From Chitinophaga flava (GTDB taxonomy: Bacteria; Bacteroidota; Bacteroidia; Chitinophagales; Chitinophagaceae), in assembly GCF_003308995.1 (NCBI RefSeq), contig NZ_QFFJ01000002.1:2728001-2792000 (forward strand): DNA of 64,000 nucleotides. The letters run 5' to 3'. Both the position numbers and the translations under genes were made by a program. The notes under the pieces were generated by a model. The model worked only from the letters and a program-made list of their open reading frames with translations. It did no database searches and was not told the origin of the DNA. This document shows positions 56,101 to 64,000 of the stretch, one piece after another. The number at the start of each line of letters is the position of its first letter. Within the stretch, counting starts at the first letter, position 1.

Positions 56101-59100
56101 AATCAGCTGGGACATCATCTCAGAAGCAAGGGCGTACAGGAAGATACGCTGGTACCTATTTGTATTGAAAGATCGCTGGAGATGATCATCGGGATACTGG
56201 GCATCTTAAAGGCCGGTGGCGCCTATGTGCCAATAGACCCTGAGTATCCGGAAGATCGTATCAGTTTTATGCTGGAGGATACCGCCGCCAATGTGATCGT
56301 TACCAGTACTACTTGTAAAGAGAAGCTGAAAATCACTCGTAGGGGCGTTACCGTGATAGAAGTGGATAAAAAACTGCGCACAACAGCAGCGCATAAGAAC
56401 ACTGCGCCTGAAACAGCCCTGAAGCCATCCAACCTGGCTTATGTTATTTATACCTCCGGTTCTACCGGCAAACCCAAAGGGGTACTGATAGAACACCGGA
56501 ATGTAGTGCGGCTGTTTGAAACAGATGCACCTTTGTATGATTTTAATGAGAAGGATGTATGGACGATGTTCCATTCCTTCTGCTTTGACTTCTCTGTTTG
56601 GGAAATGTACGGTGCCTTGTTCTATGGTGGCCGTGTAGTGATAGTGCCCAAAAAGGTTGCACAGGATGCCATCTCCTTCGGGGAGCTGTTGATAAAAGAA
56701 GGCGTAACGATACTTAACCAGACACCTTCTGCTTTTTACGTGCTGCAGGACTACCTGACAGGTGTTGCGAAAGAAGTGCCGGTGCGTTACGTGATCTTTG
56801 GTGGTGAGGCACTGAATCCGGGTAAAGTACAGCCATGGCTGCAACAGTATAGTAATTGCCGTCTGATCAACATGTATGGCATCACCGAAACCACGGTGCA
56901 CGTAACCTATCAGCCGATAGGGCTACACCATGCAGAAAGTGGTAGTGTGATAGGCGTGCCGATTCCTACGCTGAGTCTTTATATCCTGGACCCTTATGGA
57001 GGGCTCACACCGGCCGGTGTAGCCGGAGAGCTGCACGTAGGCGGTGCCGGGTTGGCCAGAGGTTACCTTAACCGCGAAGAGCTGACTGCACAACGTTTTG
57101 TGGTGGACCCATTCAGCAGCGTGCCAGATGCCCGCATGTATAAAACCGGTGACCTGGGCCGCTGGCTGCCGGACGGTTCTATTGAATACCTGGGTCGTAT
57201 TGACGATCAGGTGAAGATCCGTGGTTTCCGTATAGAGCTGGGAGAAATTGAAAGTGTGATGACCAGATGTGAGCTGGTAAGCCAGGCCGTAGTACTGGCC
57301 AAAGCCGACCCTAAAGGAAACAAAAGGCTGGTAGGATATGTAGTGCCCAATGGTACTTATGACAGAGCCGCCATCCTGGCCTATCTGAAAGATCAGCTAC
57401 CAGACTATATGGTGCCGGCTATTCTGGTAGAGCTGGACAAACTGCCACTCACCAGCAATGGTAAAGTAGATAAAAAAGCATTGCCGGATACAGATGCCGG
57501 TACTACGCTGACCAATGAATACATTGCTCCGCAGAATGAGATAGAACGCGCACTGGCAGGCATCTGGAAAGATTTGCTGGGCGTAGAACGGGTAGGGATA
57601 CACGATAATTTCTTTGAACTGGGCGGAGATTCTATTGTCACTATACAGGTGGTAAGCCGCGCCAGAAGAGCGGGGTATCAGTTGCATCCGCGTGATCTGT
57701 TTGCTCATCAGACCATCGGCGGACTGTCTGCTATGTTATCTGCTCAACAGCAGGCCGAGTCTGCCGGCGAGCAGGGTGTGCTCACCGGTAGCAGCGGACT
57801 GTTGCCCATTCAGCAATGGTATTTTGAATCCAATCCGCCTTCCATCTCACATTTTAACCAGGGTATTTTACTGGAGATAGATAAAACCATTACTTCTGAC
57901 GCCGTTGCCAGGGCTGTAACCGGTTTGGTGCGTTATCATGATGCACTTCGTTTTGTATATCAGCAGGAAGCATCCGGATGGACACAACAATATGGTGTTC
58001 GGAAAGTAGAACTGGAAGTGGCAGATCTTCGCCCGTTGCTGATTTCCGCGCTGCCCAATACAATTATCAGCTACGCGGATACTGCGCATCGTAGCCTTGA
58101 TATTACCAGGGGTAAGTTATTACACGCCACGCTGTTGCTGACACCTGCAGGAGAAGCGCATAACCGCTTACTGCTGGCTGTTCACCACCTGGCGGTAGAT
58201 GGTGTTTCCTGGCGTATTCTGGCGGAAGACCTGGAACTGTTGCTGAAGAATGATACTGAAGAAGCAGAGAATGTGCTGGGAACCAAGGGAACTTCCATCC
58301 GTCAGTGGTACGAGGCGCTGGCAGGATATGGCAGCAAGGTGTTGTCGTCTGACCAGGTAGGTTACTGGGAACAGATGGTAGCCCGTTATCAGCCGCTGAA
58401 CAAGCTGCGTAACAACGACCAGGTTATAACGATGCAGGATATACGTAAACAGGAAGTGAGATTAAGTGCTGCGCAAACAAGTGCATTGTTGCATGAAGCG
58501 CCACGGGCTTACCATACTGAAATCAATGATATCCTGTTGTGTGCGCTGGCGCAGGCTGTGAATACCTGGAATGGAGGCAGGGATGTTGTCATCGGGCTGG
58601 AAGGCCATGGTCGTGAGGATATTGCGCCAGGCATTGATACCAGCCATACGGTAGGATGGTTCACCAGCCTTTATCCTGTGTTGCTGGAAACCGTTGCTGC
58701 CAGTGGGGAAGGGGCGACACTTAAATCCGTAAAAGAACAGCTCCGCCGTGTTCCTGACAGGGGAATTGGTTTCGGGGTGTTAAAATATCTTCATAAAATT
58801 CCTTCCCTGCAAGGGCAGGACCCATGGGACATCGTCTTCAACTACCTCGGGCAATCAGACCGGGTGGTGAATGAAGATGGACATATCCGTAGAGCAGAAG
58901 AGCTGACGGGAGTGGCCATGGCACCTGATTATCCCGTGAAGGAAAAAATATCTGTCAACAGTATCATACAGCATGGAGAGCTGGTGCTGGAATGGGGATA
59001 CAGTACACATCATTTTGAGGCTGCAGAAATAGCCGAACTGGCGGCCCTGTACCTCACTCAGCTGGAAGCGCTGATCAATCATTGTATTTCCAGACCGGTG

Positions 59101-62100
59101 TCTGTCTTTACACCTGCCGATTTCGGGCTGGGCAAGGCTATCACGGTGCCTGAGCTGGACGCCTTTATGGAAGCCTCTTTCAGAGGTGTTCCACGTCAGG
59201 CCCAGGTGGAAGGACTGTATCGCCTCAGCGGCTTACAGGAAGGTTTGCTGTTCCATGGTCTCTATGACAAACACAATACCGCTTATATAGAGCAGCTGGG
59301 ATGTGATCTGATCAATCCGGATATCACCGCCCTGCAACAGAGCTGGGACCATCTGCTCCGGCGTTATAGTGTGCTGAGAAGTGGTTTTTATTATGATGAT
59401 TTCAGTATTCCGCTGCAATGTGCTTATCTGGAGGCAACTATGCCGTTTACCGTGCTGGATTATCGCGGCATGGATGACGCGGCGCAACAACAGGCGTTGA
59501 AAGCCTTTGAGGCCGCAGATCAGGAACGGGGCATCGATTTCCGGGAAGTGCCTTTAATGCGGGTGGCGCTGATACTGTTGACAGAAAGCCGTTACCGGAT
59601 GTTATGGACATTCCATCATATTCTGTTTGACGGCTGGTCATTGAGTGTGCTGCTGGAAGGCTTGCTGAATACTTATGAACTGCTGGTTACCGGCAAACAG
59701 ACAGGCATATACGAAAAAGATCATTACAGCGATTTTATCCGTTATGTAGAAAAACAGGATAAAGCCAAGGCGGCTGCTTACTGGCAGACATATCTCAAAG
59801 ATGTAAATGAAGGCACGCTGCTGCCGTTTATCCGTGCTGCAGCCGAACGTACCAAGGGTGCCGGCGTTTATAAAGCCATCGCTTTGCTGCTGGATAAGGA
59901 TACCACAGCTGATGTTACTCGATATGCACAGCAACAACGGGTGACGGTTAATACCATCATGCAGGGCGTGTGGGCGTACCTGTTATCCCGCTATACCGGC
60001 CGTGATGAAGTAACCTATGGCGTTACAGTGTCTGGCCGTCCGGAAGACCTGCCAGGCGTAGAACAGCGTGTAGGGCTATACATTAATACATTACCCCTGC
60101 ATACGGTAGTGAATGAAAACAACCGCATCGCTGGCTGGCTGCAGGAAATACAGGCTGGTCAACTGGAAAGCAGGGAATACCAGTACACAGGACTAGACGC
60201 TATCCAGCGCGGAGCCGGTATTTCAGGAGATCTGTTTGACAGTCTGCTGGTATTTGAAAACTATCCGGTAAGCAAAGCTGTCTCCTCTGATAAATGGCGC
60301 CTGCAGGTAGCAAACGTTTCTGTACATGAACAGACCAACTACCCACTGGATATCATTATCGAGGCGGCTGAAGAAATCAGCATCCGCTTCAACTATAACG
60401 CAGCGATATTGCCAACAGGCTATGCAGAAGCCATTGCAGGCCATTTTAAACAGGTATTACTGCAGCTGCTGACTCCCGGTCATAACATCATCAGTGATAT
60501 CAACTGGCTGACAGCATCTGAAAATAAATTACTCGAAACATTCAACAATACTACAACGGCTTATCCGGCGGATAAAACGCTGGTTAGCCTCTTTGCAGAG
60601 CAGGCTGCCCGTACACCGGAAACGACAGCCGTTGTATTTGAAAATGAATCGCTGACCTATCGTGAGCTGGAAGAACGCTCTGCACAGCTAGCCGCTTATC
60701 TGCAGGCACAGGGCGTAGACCATGAAACATTAGTACCGGTATTCCTGGAACGCTCCAACTCCATGATGGTGGCTATCCTGGGTATTCTCAGGGCTGGTGG
60801 TGCTTATGTGCCGGTAGACCCTCATTATCCGGAAGAACGTATCCAGTATATGCTGGAAGATACCAGGGCCAGGATATTGGTGAGTGACAGTGCTTCGGCT
60901 GTATTACTGCCTGCCACAAAAATTGCGGTGGTGAAACTCGATGAGGAATGGGAAACTATCCGTACTTATACCGCTCCGTTGAAAACGGTTGTGAAACCTC
61001 ATCAGCTGGCTTATGTGATCTATACTTCCGGCTCCACTGGTATGCCTAAAGGTGTGATGAATGAACATAAAGGCGTTGTAAACAGGCTGCAATGGGCACA
61101 GGATAACATCTGCCTGAACAGTGGAGATGCCGTTTTACAGAAAACAACTTTCTCTTTTGACGTATCTGTGTGGGAACTGTTCTGGCCATTGATTGCCGGC
61201 GCCAAGCTGGTATTTGCAAGGCCGGAAGGGCAGAAGGATACGGATTATCTGCTGGAAGCGATAGATCGTTATGGTATTACCACCATACACTTTGTTCCTT
61301 CTATGTTAAATGTCTTCCTGGAAAACATCACTACTGGCGCCTGCAGCTCCCTGCAACGGGTGCTGTGCAGTGGTGAAGCCTTAAAACCACAACAAGTGAC
61401 AGGGATAAGGGAGAAGCTGCCGCATGTGGAGCTGTATAACCTGTACGGACCTACGGAAGCCGCCATAGAAGTAACCTGCTGGCATGCACCGCGTACAGCA
61501 GCAGTGGAAGTAGTGCCTATTGGCCTGCCGCTGGCTAACACACAACTGTATATACTGGATAAATCCGGCCATTTATTACCTCCGGGTGTTGCCGGTGAAC
61601 TGCATATTGCAGGTATACAGGTGGCCAGAGGATATTGGAACAGAGCTGAACTAACAGCAGAAAAATTTGTGCCCGATCACTTCAGCAAACAGCCAGGTGC
61701 TACGATGTACCGCACCGGTGATCTCTGCCGCTGGCTGCCTGATGGTAATATTGAATACCTGGGCAGGATAGACGACCAGGTGAAGATCCGTGGTTTCCGT
61801 GTGGAACCCGGCGAAATAGAAAACGCCCTGCTGGACTTCGCCCTGGTAAGTGATGCCGCAGTGATAGTACGGGAAGATGCCAACGGACATAAGCGCCTGA
61901 TCGCCTATGTAGTACCCAACGGCGCCTTTGACAAGGATAGTATCGTGTCTTTCCTGAAAGGCAGGCTGCCTGAGTACATGGTACCATCCTTTATCTCCCC
62001 GCTGGAAGCCATACCACTGACCGGCAGCGGAAAGGTAAACCGCAAGGCTTTGCCAGACCCTGATGCAGCTGCCCTGCTGTCTGATAATTTTGTAGCGCCA

Positions 62101-64000
62101 CGCAATGAAACAGAACGTATCCTCGTGGATATATGGCAACAATTACTCAATCTTCCCCGTGTAGGCGTTTACGATAACTTCTTTGAATCAGGCGGAGACT
62201 CCATCATTTCCATACAGGTAGTCAGCCGTGCGAGACGCGCCGGTCTGGAGTTCCAGCCACGCGACCTCTTTACGCACCAGCATATCGCTGCACTGGCAAC
62301 AGAAGTGTTGTCTCGGAAGAAAGATACCCTGACAGGTGAACAGGGCCTGCTGGCCGGAGCCAGCGGCATGTTGCCCATCCAACAATGGTATCTTGAAACA
62401 GCTGGTATCAATACACCTTATTTCAACCAGAGTGTCCTACTGACAATTAATAAAAAAGTAGATGCTACCGACTTGTCGGCTGCTATCAAACAACTGGTGG
62501 CTTACCACGATACGTTGCGGTTTAAGTACACGCATACCGGCACCGCATGGGAACAGGTTTACGGTACTTATGAAGGAATGCTGGCAGCGGAAGACCTGCA
62601 GGCCATTCCGGCAACACAGCTGGCAGACCGCATCCTTGAACTAAGTAACCACTATCAGGCCACACTTAGCATAGAAAGCGGTATCCTGGTTAGAGCTGTG
62701 TTAATACAAACACCGTCATCCGAAACGCATAACAGACTGCTGATGGTGGTGCATCACCTGGCCATCGACGGCGTTTCCTGGCGTATTCTGCTGGAAGACC
62801 TGGAACTGCTGCTGCAACAAGGCGCTGCTGCGCTTTCCATGCCTAAGGGTAGTTCCTATCGCCAGTGGCAACAAGCGCTCGCCAGGTATGGCGAAACGGC
62901 TCGCCTGCAAAAACAACAGTCCTACTGGGAGAAAATCAGGGAACATTATATCCCGCTGCGTACAGAAAAAGCAGCTCCGGAAAATATAACAATATCGGAT
63001 ATACGTACACTGGATGTACGACTGGGGCAGCCACAAACCCAACAACTGCTGCAACGTACGTCACATGCTTATCATACCGAAGTAAATGATGTGCTCCTCG
63101 CTGCATTAACACAGGTATTGTCTGCCTGGAACAGATCCACCAGTATGGTCATCGGACTGGAAGGCCATGGTCGTGAGGACATCACATCAGGAGTAGACAC
63201 CAGCCGTACCGTAGGGTGGTTTACCAGCCTTTATCCGGTGTTCCTGCCTGCAACGGCAGCCGGACAGCCCGGCACCTTGTTGAAAACAGTGAAAGAACAG
63301 TTGCGTAAAGTGACTGACAAGGGGATCGGTTATGGTGTACTGAAATATATCAATAAAGTTGCGGCCCTACAGGGTAATGATCCATGGGATGTAGTGTTCA
63401 ACTATCTCGGACAGTCAGATAATATCATGCAGTCCGGTAGTTACCTGGGCATCGCCCATGAACCTTCCGGATCATCCGCATCTCCGGAACTAAAAGTAAA
63501 TGAGAAGATAGGAGTAGACTGTATGGTGCGAGGCGGTGAGCTGATCGTACAATGGAAATATAGCAGTCTGCACTACGATGCTGCCACTATCCAGCAACTG
63601 GCCACCGGGTATATCCAACAGCTGGAAACGCTCATCAGCCACTGTGTGGAGCAATCCGAAACTGTCGCTACACCGTCCGACTATGGTCTGGGGCAGAATA
63701 TTAGCATAGAAGAGCTGGATCGTTTCCTGGACTCACCTTATCAGGGCATAGCCAGACGTAAACAGGTGGCTGGTATATACCCGCTGAGCGGATTACAGGC
63801 TGGTATGCTGTTCCATAGTTTGTATGACGGGGAAAGTGGAACCTACATCGAACAGTTTATATGTGATCTGGAAAATCTGCAACCACAGGCCTTTATTCAT
63901 AGTTGGAACCGTTTGCTCGAACAATACAGCATTCTGCGCAGTGCATTCTATTATGATGAATTCAGCATACCGGTACAATGCGTATATCAGCAGGTGGAAA
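49987..64000 (+). CDS. Giant NRPS (Dock-C-A-MT-T-C-A-T-E-C-A-T-E-C...), runs off the window
   Basis: One reading frame stays open from ATG 49987 to the last base (at least 4671 residues). After a TubC-type N-terminal docking domain (about residues 1-62) come three complete modules and the start of a fourth, described in separate entries. Post-epimerase condensation domains begin with Leu-Ser-Gly-Leu-Gln-Glu/Ala-Gly-Leu/Met-Leu-Phe-His, the D-accepting type, while the first two begin with Leu-Ser-Phe-Ser-Gln-Glu-Arg-Leu-Trp, the L-accepting type. This agrees with epimerases present only in modules 3 and 4. The two epimerase domains share long near-identical nucleotide stretches (for example near 58600 and 63160), a sign of duplication. 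The terminal thioesterase is beyond the window. The start lies 61 bp after NRPS module 1. Confidence 0.95.
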   Translation, partial: MPSLNPSDIVALLQQANDSGVTISFEDDNLLLDIQEDREIDESFLKKLKQHKFHLIEYLKQQGTEPVFTDEITPVASTYHGQIPLSFSQERLWFIDQLQGSVQYHMRGAFRITGKLDTASLERTFQTIVNRHEVLRTVILQEDGNPYQQVLEPDSWHMGLTDDDRYKEDTVQLHAYITTLFNIPFDLAHDHTFRVHLVRLAPEEHMLVVVIHHIAADGWSLSILINEMVKWYRIYAGRLADTIEPLGVQYADYALWQRKYLSGTLLDKKLAYWKKKLSGTTLLELPTDGDRSLIKSTRGAMITFNIGEELTTRLRALSHQQDVTLYMTLLAAFKVLLYRYSGVEDVCVGGAVAGRMQIDIEKLIGFFVNTVALRSDLSGNPTFVTFLDQVKNTLLDAYDHQEAPFEKVVEMMGGEREISKNPLFQVIFVLQNAPHIPDLKLGEASIAREPVKHITSLFDQFWSLEENPEGIKVELEYCEDLFSEGTMQRMVDHYLELLKAVVAAPASHIGTLNILSETERQALVYGFNDTAVAYPAEKTITDLFEEQAHKTPAAMALSFGSQQLTYSALEDQSNRLAQYLKSLGVRPGMFVPVCLDRSAELIVSILAILKAGGVFVPIDPEYPKERISFMLQDTGGNRIITSTTYKALLLDIAPDAVLLCTDNIGEVLGNMPAIPVVTDITPASPAYVMYTSGSTGKPKGTLVMHRNVVSLATGGNFVPLGPGDVLLSTGSPSFDATTIEYWGMLLNGGHLVLCPQNHFLDNNLLKEEIRNRHITKMWFTASWFNQLVDDDIRLFEGLSVVMAGGEKLSEEHIRRFRAAWPDITVINGYGPTENTTFSLTYTIKEQTPGRSIPIGRPLGNRTAYVLDTFGNPAPIGVAGELYVGGAGVSAGYLHQPELTAEKFVKDTFSKLPDARLYRTGDHARWLPDGNVEYLGRIDDQVKIRGYRIEPGEIEKVLNSLEEVTSGAVVVKHLSATEKRLAGYYVPNLTAIRKKESLLYLQQVETWKELYETAYIKADEIPDLDEEFNITGWNDSFTGGAIAPELMARWLQDITTVILGEKPKRVLEIGSGTGLIYYQLAGHIERYIGTDFSSVSMAQMQRRIDKKERVYPETTLKLCAAHDVTLEEHESVDTIILNSIVQYFPGEQYMTDVLAKCVSLLKGQGTIIIGDVRDLRLLPSFKRRLQLDKLQDKTGIREFNWQVDQELLKEEELCFAPAYFYELSSRFPEITHVDIQWKQGDYGNELSLYRYTVIVHVGREKEVLRPDWQSWDTLDDKGDILIELAKGTDIIALRDVPNPRLWRERLQDQAIRSRAADNVKELMAASAAPDLETAMVQEILTLARAKGYHYRLLLNEDPLKIDLVLEQHAFDGVVAPVVAQRTHTAAAKTSIPLFPDICALLQRDIRDAMAKLLPEYMIPSDFIALQQLPLTANGKTDRRFLSVKDDMQRKSRINYQAPVTPAEQQLAKIWLDLLRVDTIGVRDNFFESGGHSLLATRAVSAIRKEMQAELNVRDFFLYPTIAQLAAYLDQQDRSSLLPPIMTGLRPALIPLSFSQERLWFLDELEGTLAYHMPLALRLKGQLNKQALAGALQELVNRHEVLRTVIREKNGTAYQQVLDKNNWHLEESVWDLRTTDTATLHAHVLSVINTPFDLSADHMLRAHLMEGGQDEYILVLVMHHIASDGWSVSILVKELAAFYEAFLQGSPASLPELELQYADFAVWQRDWLIPEVLASRTIYWKEKLSGVAPLNLPTDRTRPVVQSRKGSLASFKIDNILKEQLKQLSQREDVTLFMTLLSAFKVLLHRYSGQDDICVGTPVAGRIQQEVEGLIGFFVNTLALRSDLGNNPTFTSLLQQVKETTLGAYEHQEVPFEKVVDEVVTSRDLSRSPLFQVVFGLQNTPDVPSISLGDVSLKEEIIEHTTAQFDMSFSVLETRVGLDVNVEYCADLFDGQTIDRLWEHFEQLLRGIVLTPDQHIGLLPMLAKGEREQLLESFNAVSVEYPKDKTIVDLLVAQALRTPDAVAVSIDDKTLTYRELHERSNQLGHHLRSKGVQEDTLVPICIERSLEMIIGILGILKAGGAYVPIDPEYPEDRISFMLEDTAANVIVTSTTCKEKLKITRRGVTVIEVDKKLRTTAAHKNTAPETALKPSNLAYVIYTSGSTGKPKGVLIEHRNVVRLFETDAPLYDFNEKDVWTMFHSFCFDFSVWEMYGALFYGGRVVIVPKKVAQDAISFGELLIKEGVTILNQTPSAFYVLQDYLTGVAKEVPVRYVIFGGEALNPGKVQPWLQQYSNCRLINMYGITETTVHVTYQPIGLHHAESGSVIGVPIPTLSLYILDPYGGLTPAGVAGELHVGGAGLARGYLNREELTAQRFVVDPFSSVPDARMYKTGDLGRWLPDGSIEYLGRIDDQVKIRGFRIELGEIESVMTRCELVSQAVVLAKADPKGNKRLVGYVVPNGTYDRAAILAYLKDQLPDYMVPAILVELDKLPLTSNGKVDKKALPDTDAGTTLTNEYIAPQNEIERALAGIWKDLLGVERVGIHDNFFELGGDSIVTIQVVSRARRAGYQLHPRDLFAHQTIGGLSAMLSAQQQAESAGEQGVLTGSSGLLPIQQWYFESNPPSISHFNQGILLEIDKTITSDAVARAVTGLVRYHDALRFVYQQEASGWTQQYGVRKVELEVADLRPLLISALPNTIISYADTAHRSLDITRGKLLHATLLLTPAGEAHNRLLLAVHHLAVDGVSWRILAEDLELLLKNDTEEAENVLGTKGTSIRQWYEALAGYGSKVLSSDQVGYWEQMVARYQPLNKLRNNDQVITMQDIRKQEVRLSAAQTSALLHEAPRAYHTEINDILLCALAQAVNTWNGGRDVVIGLEGHGREDIAPGIDTSHTVGWFTSLYPVLLETVAASGEGATLKSVKEQLRRVPDRGIGFGVLKYLHKIPSLQGQDPWDIVFNYLGQSDRVVNEDGHIRRAEELTGVAMAPDYPVKEKISVNSIIQHGELVLEWGYSTHHFEAAEIAELAALYLTQLEALINHCISRPVSVFTPADFGLGKAITVPELDAFMEASFRGVPRQAQVEGLYRLSGLQEGLLFHGLYDKHNTAYIEQLGCDLINPDITALQQSWDHLLRRYSVLRSGFYYDDFSIPLQCAYLEATMPFTVLDYRGMDDAAQQQALKAFEAADQERGIDFREVPLMRVALILLTESRYRMLWTFHHILFDGWSLSVLLEGLLNTYELLVTGKQTGIYEKDHYSDFIRYVEKQDKAKAAAYWQTYLKDVNEGTLLPFIRAAAERTKGAGVYKAIALLLDKDTTADVTRYAQQQRVTVNTIMQGVWAYLLSRYTGRDEVTYGVTVSGRPEDLPGVEQRVGLYINTLPLHTVVNENNRIAGWLQEIQAGQLESREYQYTGLDAIQRGAGISGDLFDSLLVFENYPVSKAVSSDKWRLQVANVSVHEQTNYPLDIIIEAAEEISIRFNYNAAILPTGYAEAIAGHFKQVLLQLLTPGHNIISDINWLTASENKLLETFNNTTTAYPADKTLVSLFAEQAARTPETTAVVFENESLTYRELEERSAQLAAYLQAQGVDHETLVPVFLERSNSMMVAILGILRAGGAYVPVDPHYPEERIQYMLEDTRARILVSDSASAVLLPATKIAVVKLDEEWETIRTYTAPLKTVVKPHQLAYVIYTSGSTGMPKGVMNEHKGVVNRLQWAQDNICLNSGDAVLQKTTFSFDVSVWELFWPLIAGAKLVFARPEGQKDTDYLLEAIDRYGITTIHFVPSMLNVFLENITTGACSSLQRVLCSGEALKPQQVTGIREKLPHVELYNLYGPTEAAIEVTCWHAPRTAAVEVVPIGLPLANTQLYILDKSGHLLPPGVAGELHIAGIQVARGYWNRAELTAEKFVPDHFSKQPGATMYRTGDLCRWLPDGNIEYLGRIDDQVKIRGFRVEPGEIENALLDFALVSDAAVIVREDANGHKRLIAYVVPNGAFDKDSIVSFLKGRLPEYMVPSFISPLEAIPLTGSGKVNRKALPDPDAAALLSDNFVAPRNETERILVDIWQQLLNLPRVGVYDNFFESGGDSIISIQVVSRARRAGLEFQPRDLFTHQHIAALATEVLSRKKDTLTGEQGLLAGASGMLPIQQWYLETAGINTPYFNQSVLLTINKKVDATDLSAAIKQLVAYHDTLRFKYTHTGTAWEQVYGTYEGMLAAEDLQAIPATQLADRILELSNHYQATLSIESGILVRAVLIQTPSSETHNRLLMVVHHLAIDGVSWRILLEDLELLLQQGAAALSMPKGSSYRQWQQALARYGETARLQKQQSYWEKIREHYIPLRTEKAAPENITISDIRTLDVRLGQPQTQQLLQRTSHAYHTEVNDVLLAALTQVLSAWNRSTSMVIGLEGHGREDITSGVDTSRTVGWFTSLYPVFLPATAAGQPGTLLKTVKEQLRKVTDKGIGYGVLKYINKVAALQGNDPWDVVFNYLGQSDNIMQSGSYLGIAHEPSGSSASPELKVNEKIGVDCMVRGGELIVQWKYSSLHYDAATIQQLATGYIQQLETLISHCVEQSETVATPSDYGLGQNISIEELDRFLDSPYQGIARRKQVAGIYPLSGLQAGMLFHSLYDGESGTYIEQFICDLENLQPQAFIHSWNRLLEQYSILRSAFYYDEFSIPVQCVYQQVE
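50221..54600 (+). other. NRPS module 2: C-A-MT-T, N-methyl valine predicted
   Basis: The condensation motif is His-His-Ile-Ala-Ala-Asp-Gly (about 50614-50640). The adenylation domain runs about 51600-54300, with pocket D-A-I-W-M-G-G-T-F-K, two residues from the Val code DAFWIGGTFK. A methyltransferase (about 52980-53760) is inserted between core motifs A8 and A10, with Val-Leu-Glu-Ile-Gly-Ser-Gly-Thr-Gly as the SAM loop. That site is the usual one for N-methylation. The carrier serine lies at 54457 in Gly-Gly-His-Ser. Confidence 0.85.
54601..59100 (+). other. NRPS module 3: C-A-T-E, D-allo-Thr predicted
   Basis: The condensation motif is His-His-Ile-Ala-Ser-Asp-Gly (about 55015). The pocket is D-F-W-N-I-G-M-V-H-K, identical to the classic threonine code. 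The carrier serine is at 57631 in Gly-Gly-Asp-Ser, the form found before epimerases. The epimerase (about 57790-59090) has His-His-Leu-Ala-Val-Asp-Gly-Val-Ser-Trp-Arg and Glu-Gly-His-Gly-Arg-Glu. It inverts the alpha carbon, so L-Thr would become D-allo-Thr. Confidence 0.9.
59101..63660 (+). other. NRPS module 4: C-A-T-E, D-Ser predicted
   Basis: A D-accepting condensation domain (His-His-Ile-Leu-Phe-Asp-Gly near 59610-59631) is followed by adenylation with pocket D-V-W-H-L-S-L-I-E-K, one Asp/Glu change from the serine code. The carrier serine is at 62200 in Gly-Gly-Asp-Ser. An epimerase (about 62350-63650, His-His-Leu-Ala-Ile-Asp-Gly-Val-Ser-Trp) follows. D-Ser is the predicted residue. Confidence 0.88.
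63661..64000 (+). other. NRPS module 5: start of a condensation domain
   Basis: The frame continues into a new condensation domain (Leu-Ser-Gly-Leu-Gln-Ala-Gly-Met-Leu-Phe-His, about 63784-63816), of the kind that accepts a D-residue. The rest lies outside the window. Confidence 0.85.

Noticed and set aside
42199..64000. Naming the product after a known Bacteroidota lipopeptide
   Set aside because: Only four residues are predicted, the rest of the assembly line is outside the window, and no comparison could be run.

Overview
The window looks like a chromosomal segment of a Bacteroidota bacterium, most likely Chitinophagaceae (Chitinophaga-like). The reasons are a SusC/SusD pair with its carbohydrate locus, UpxY-type NusG paralogue, TAnnTTTG-type -7 promoter elements, few Shine-Dalgarno sequences, DUF4267 and M57 proteins, and a very large NRPS operon. 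I saw no rRNA, tRNA, insertion sequence or CRISPR array.

Layout. (1) 1-6115: housekeeping and accessory genes: the end of a YdeI-like protein, an M50-like membrane protease, an APC amino-acid permease, a secreted DPP-IV-like S9 peptidase, and an enolase-superfamily enzyme lacking the usual His-Asp dyad. (2) 6405-24368: a polysaccharide utilisation locus. It holds SusC, SusD, an unassigned secreted TIM-barrel-like glycosidase, a GH38-like alpha-mannosidase, a GH27 alpha-galactosidase, an aldo/keto reductase, a sodium:sugar symporter, a lipoprotein form of L-rhamnose mutarotase, an AraC regulator on the opposite strand, and a second unassigned secreted protein. Alpha-galactosyl/alpha-mannosyl glycans are the likely target. 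(3) 24376-40674: mixed genes: a BBE-like FAD oxidase with divergent Crp-like regulator, DUF4267, an M57 metalloprotease lipoprotein, a LuxR regulator divergent from a DUF1349 protein, a class I terpene synthase, a hybrid histidine kinase, an ECF sigma factor with a membrane partner, a serine hydrolase, a CPA1 antiporter, a GNAT enzyme, a small secreted protein and an ABC exporter. (4) 41420-64000 and beyond: a biosynthetic cluster, all on the + strand.

The biosynthetic cluster is the most interesting part. A NusG/UpxY-like antiterminator preceded by a hairpin-rich leader stands in front of a type II thioesterase, a CmlA-like metallo-beta-lactamase-fold beta-hydroxylase, SbnA and SbnB (which make L-2,3-diaminopropionate, Dap), a C-A-T NRPS and a giant NRPS that runs off the window. 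Specificity codes read by hand against PheA are DIWELTADDK (acidic pocket, probably Dap), DAIWMGGTFK (Val-like, with an in-line N-methyltransferase), DFWNIGMVHK (Thr, with epimerase) and DVWHLSLIEK (Ser, with epimerase). A TubC-type docking domain begins the giant protein. The partial product is therefore predicted as X-Dap-(N-Me)Val-D-allo-Thr-D-Ser-..., probably beta-hydroxylated at some position. A strong hairpin lies inside the operon between the beta-hydroxylase and sbnA, where an antiterminator could matter.
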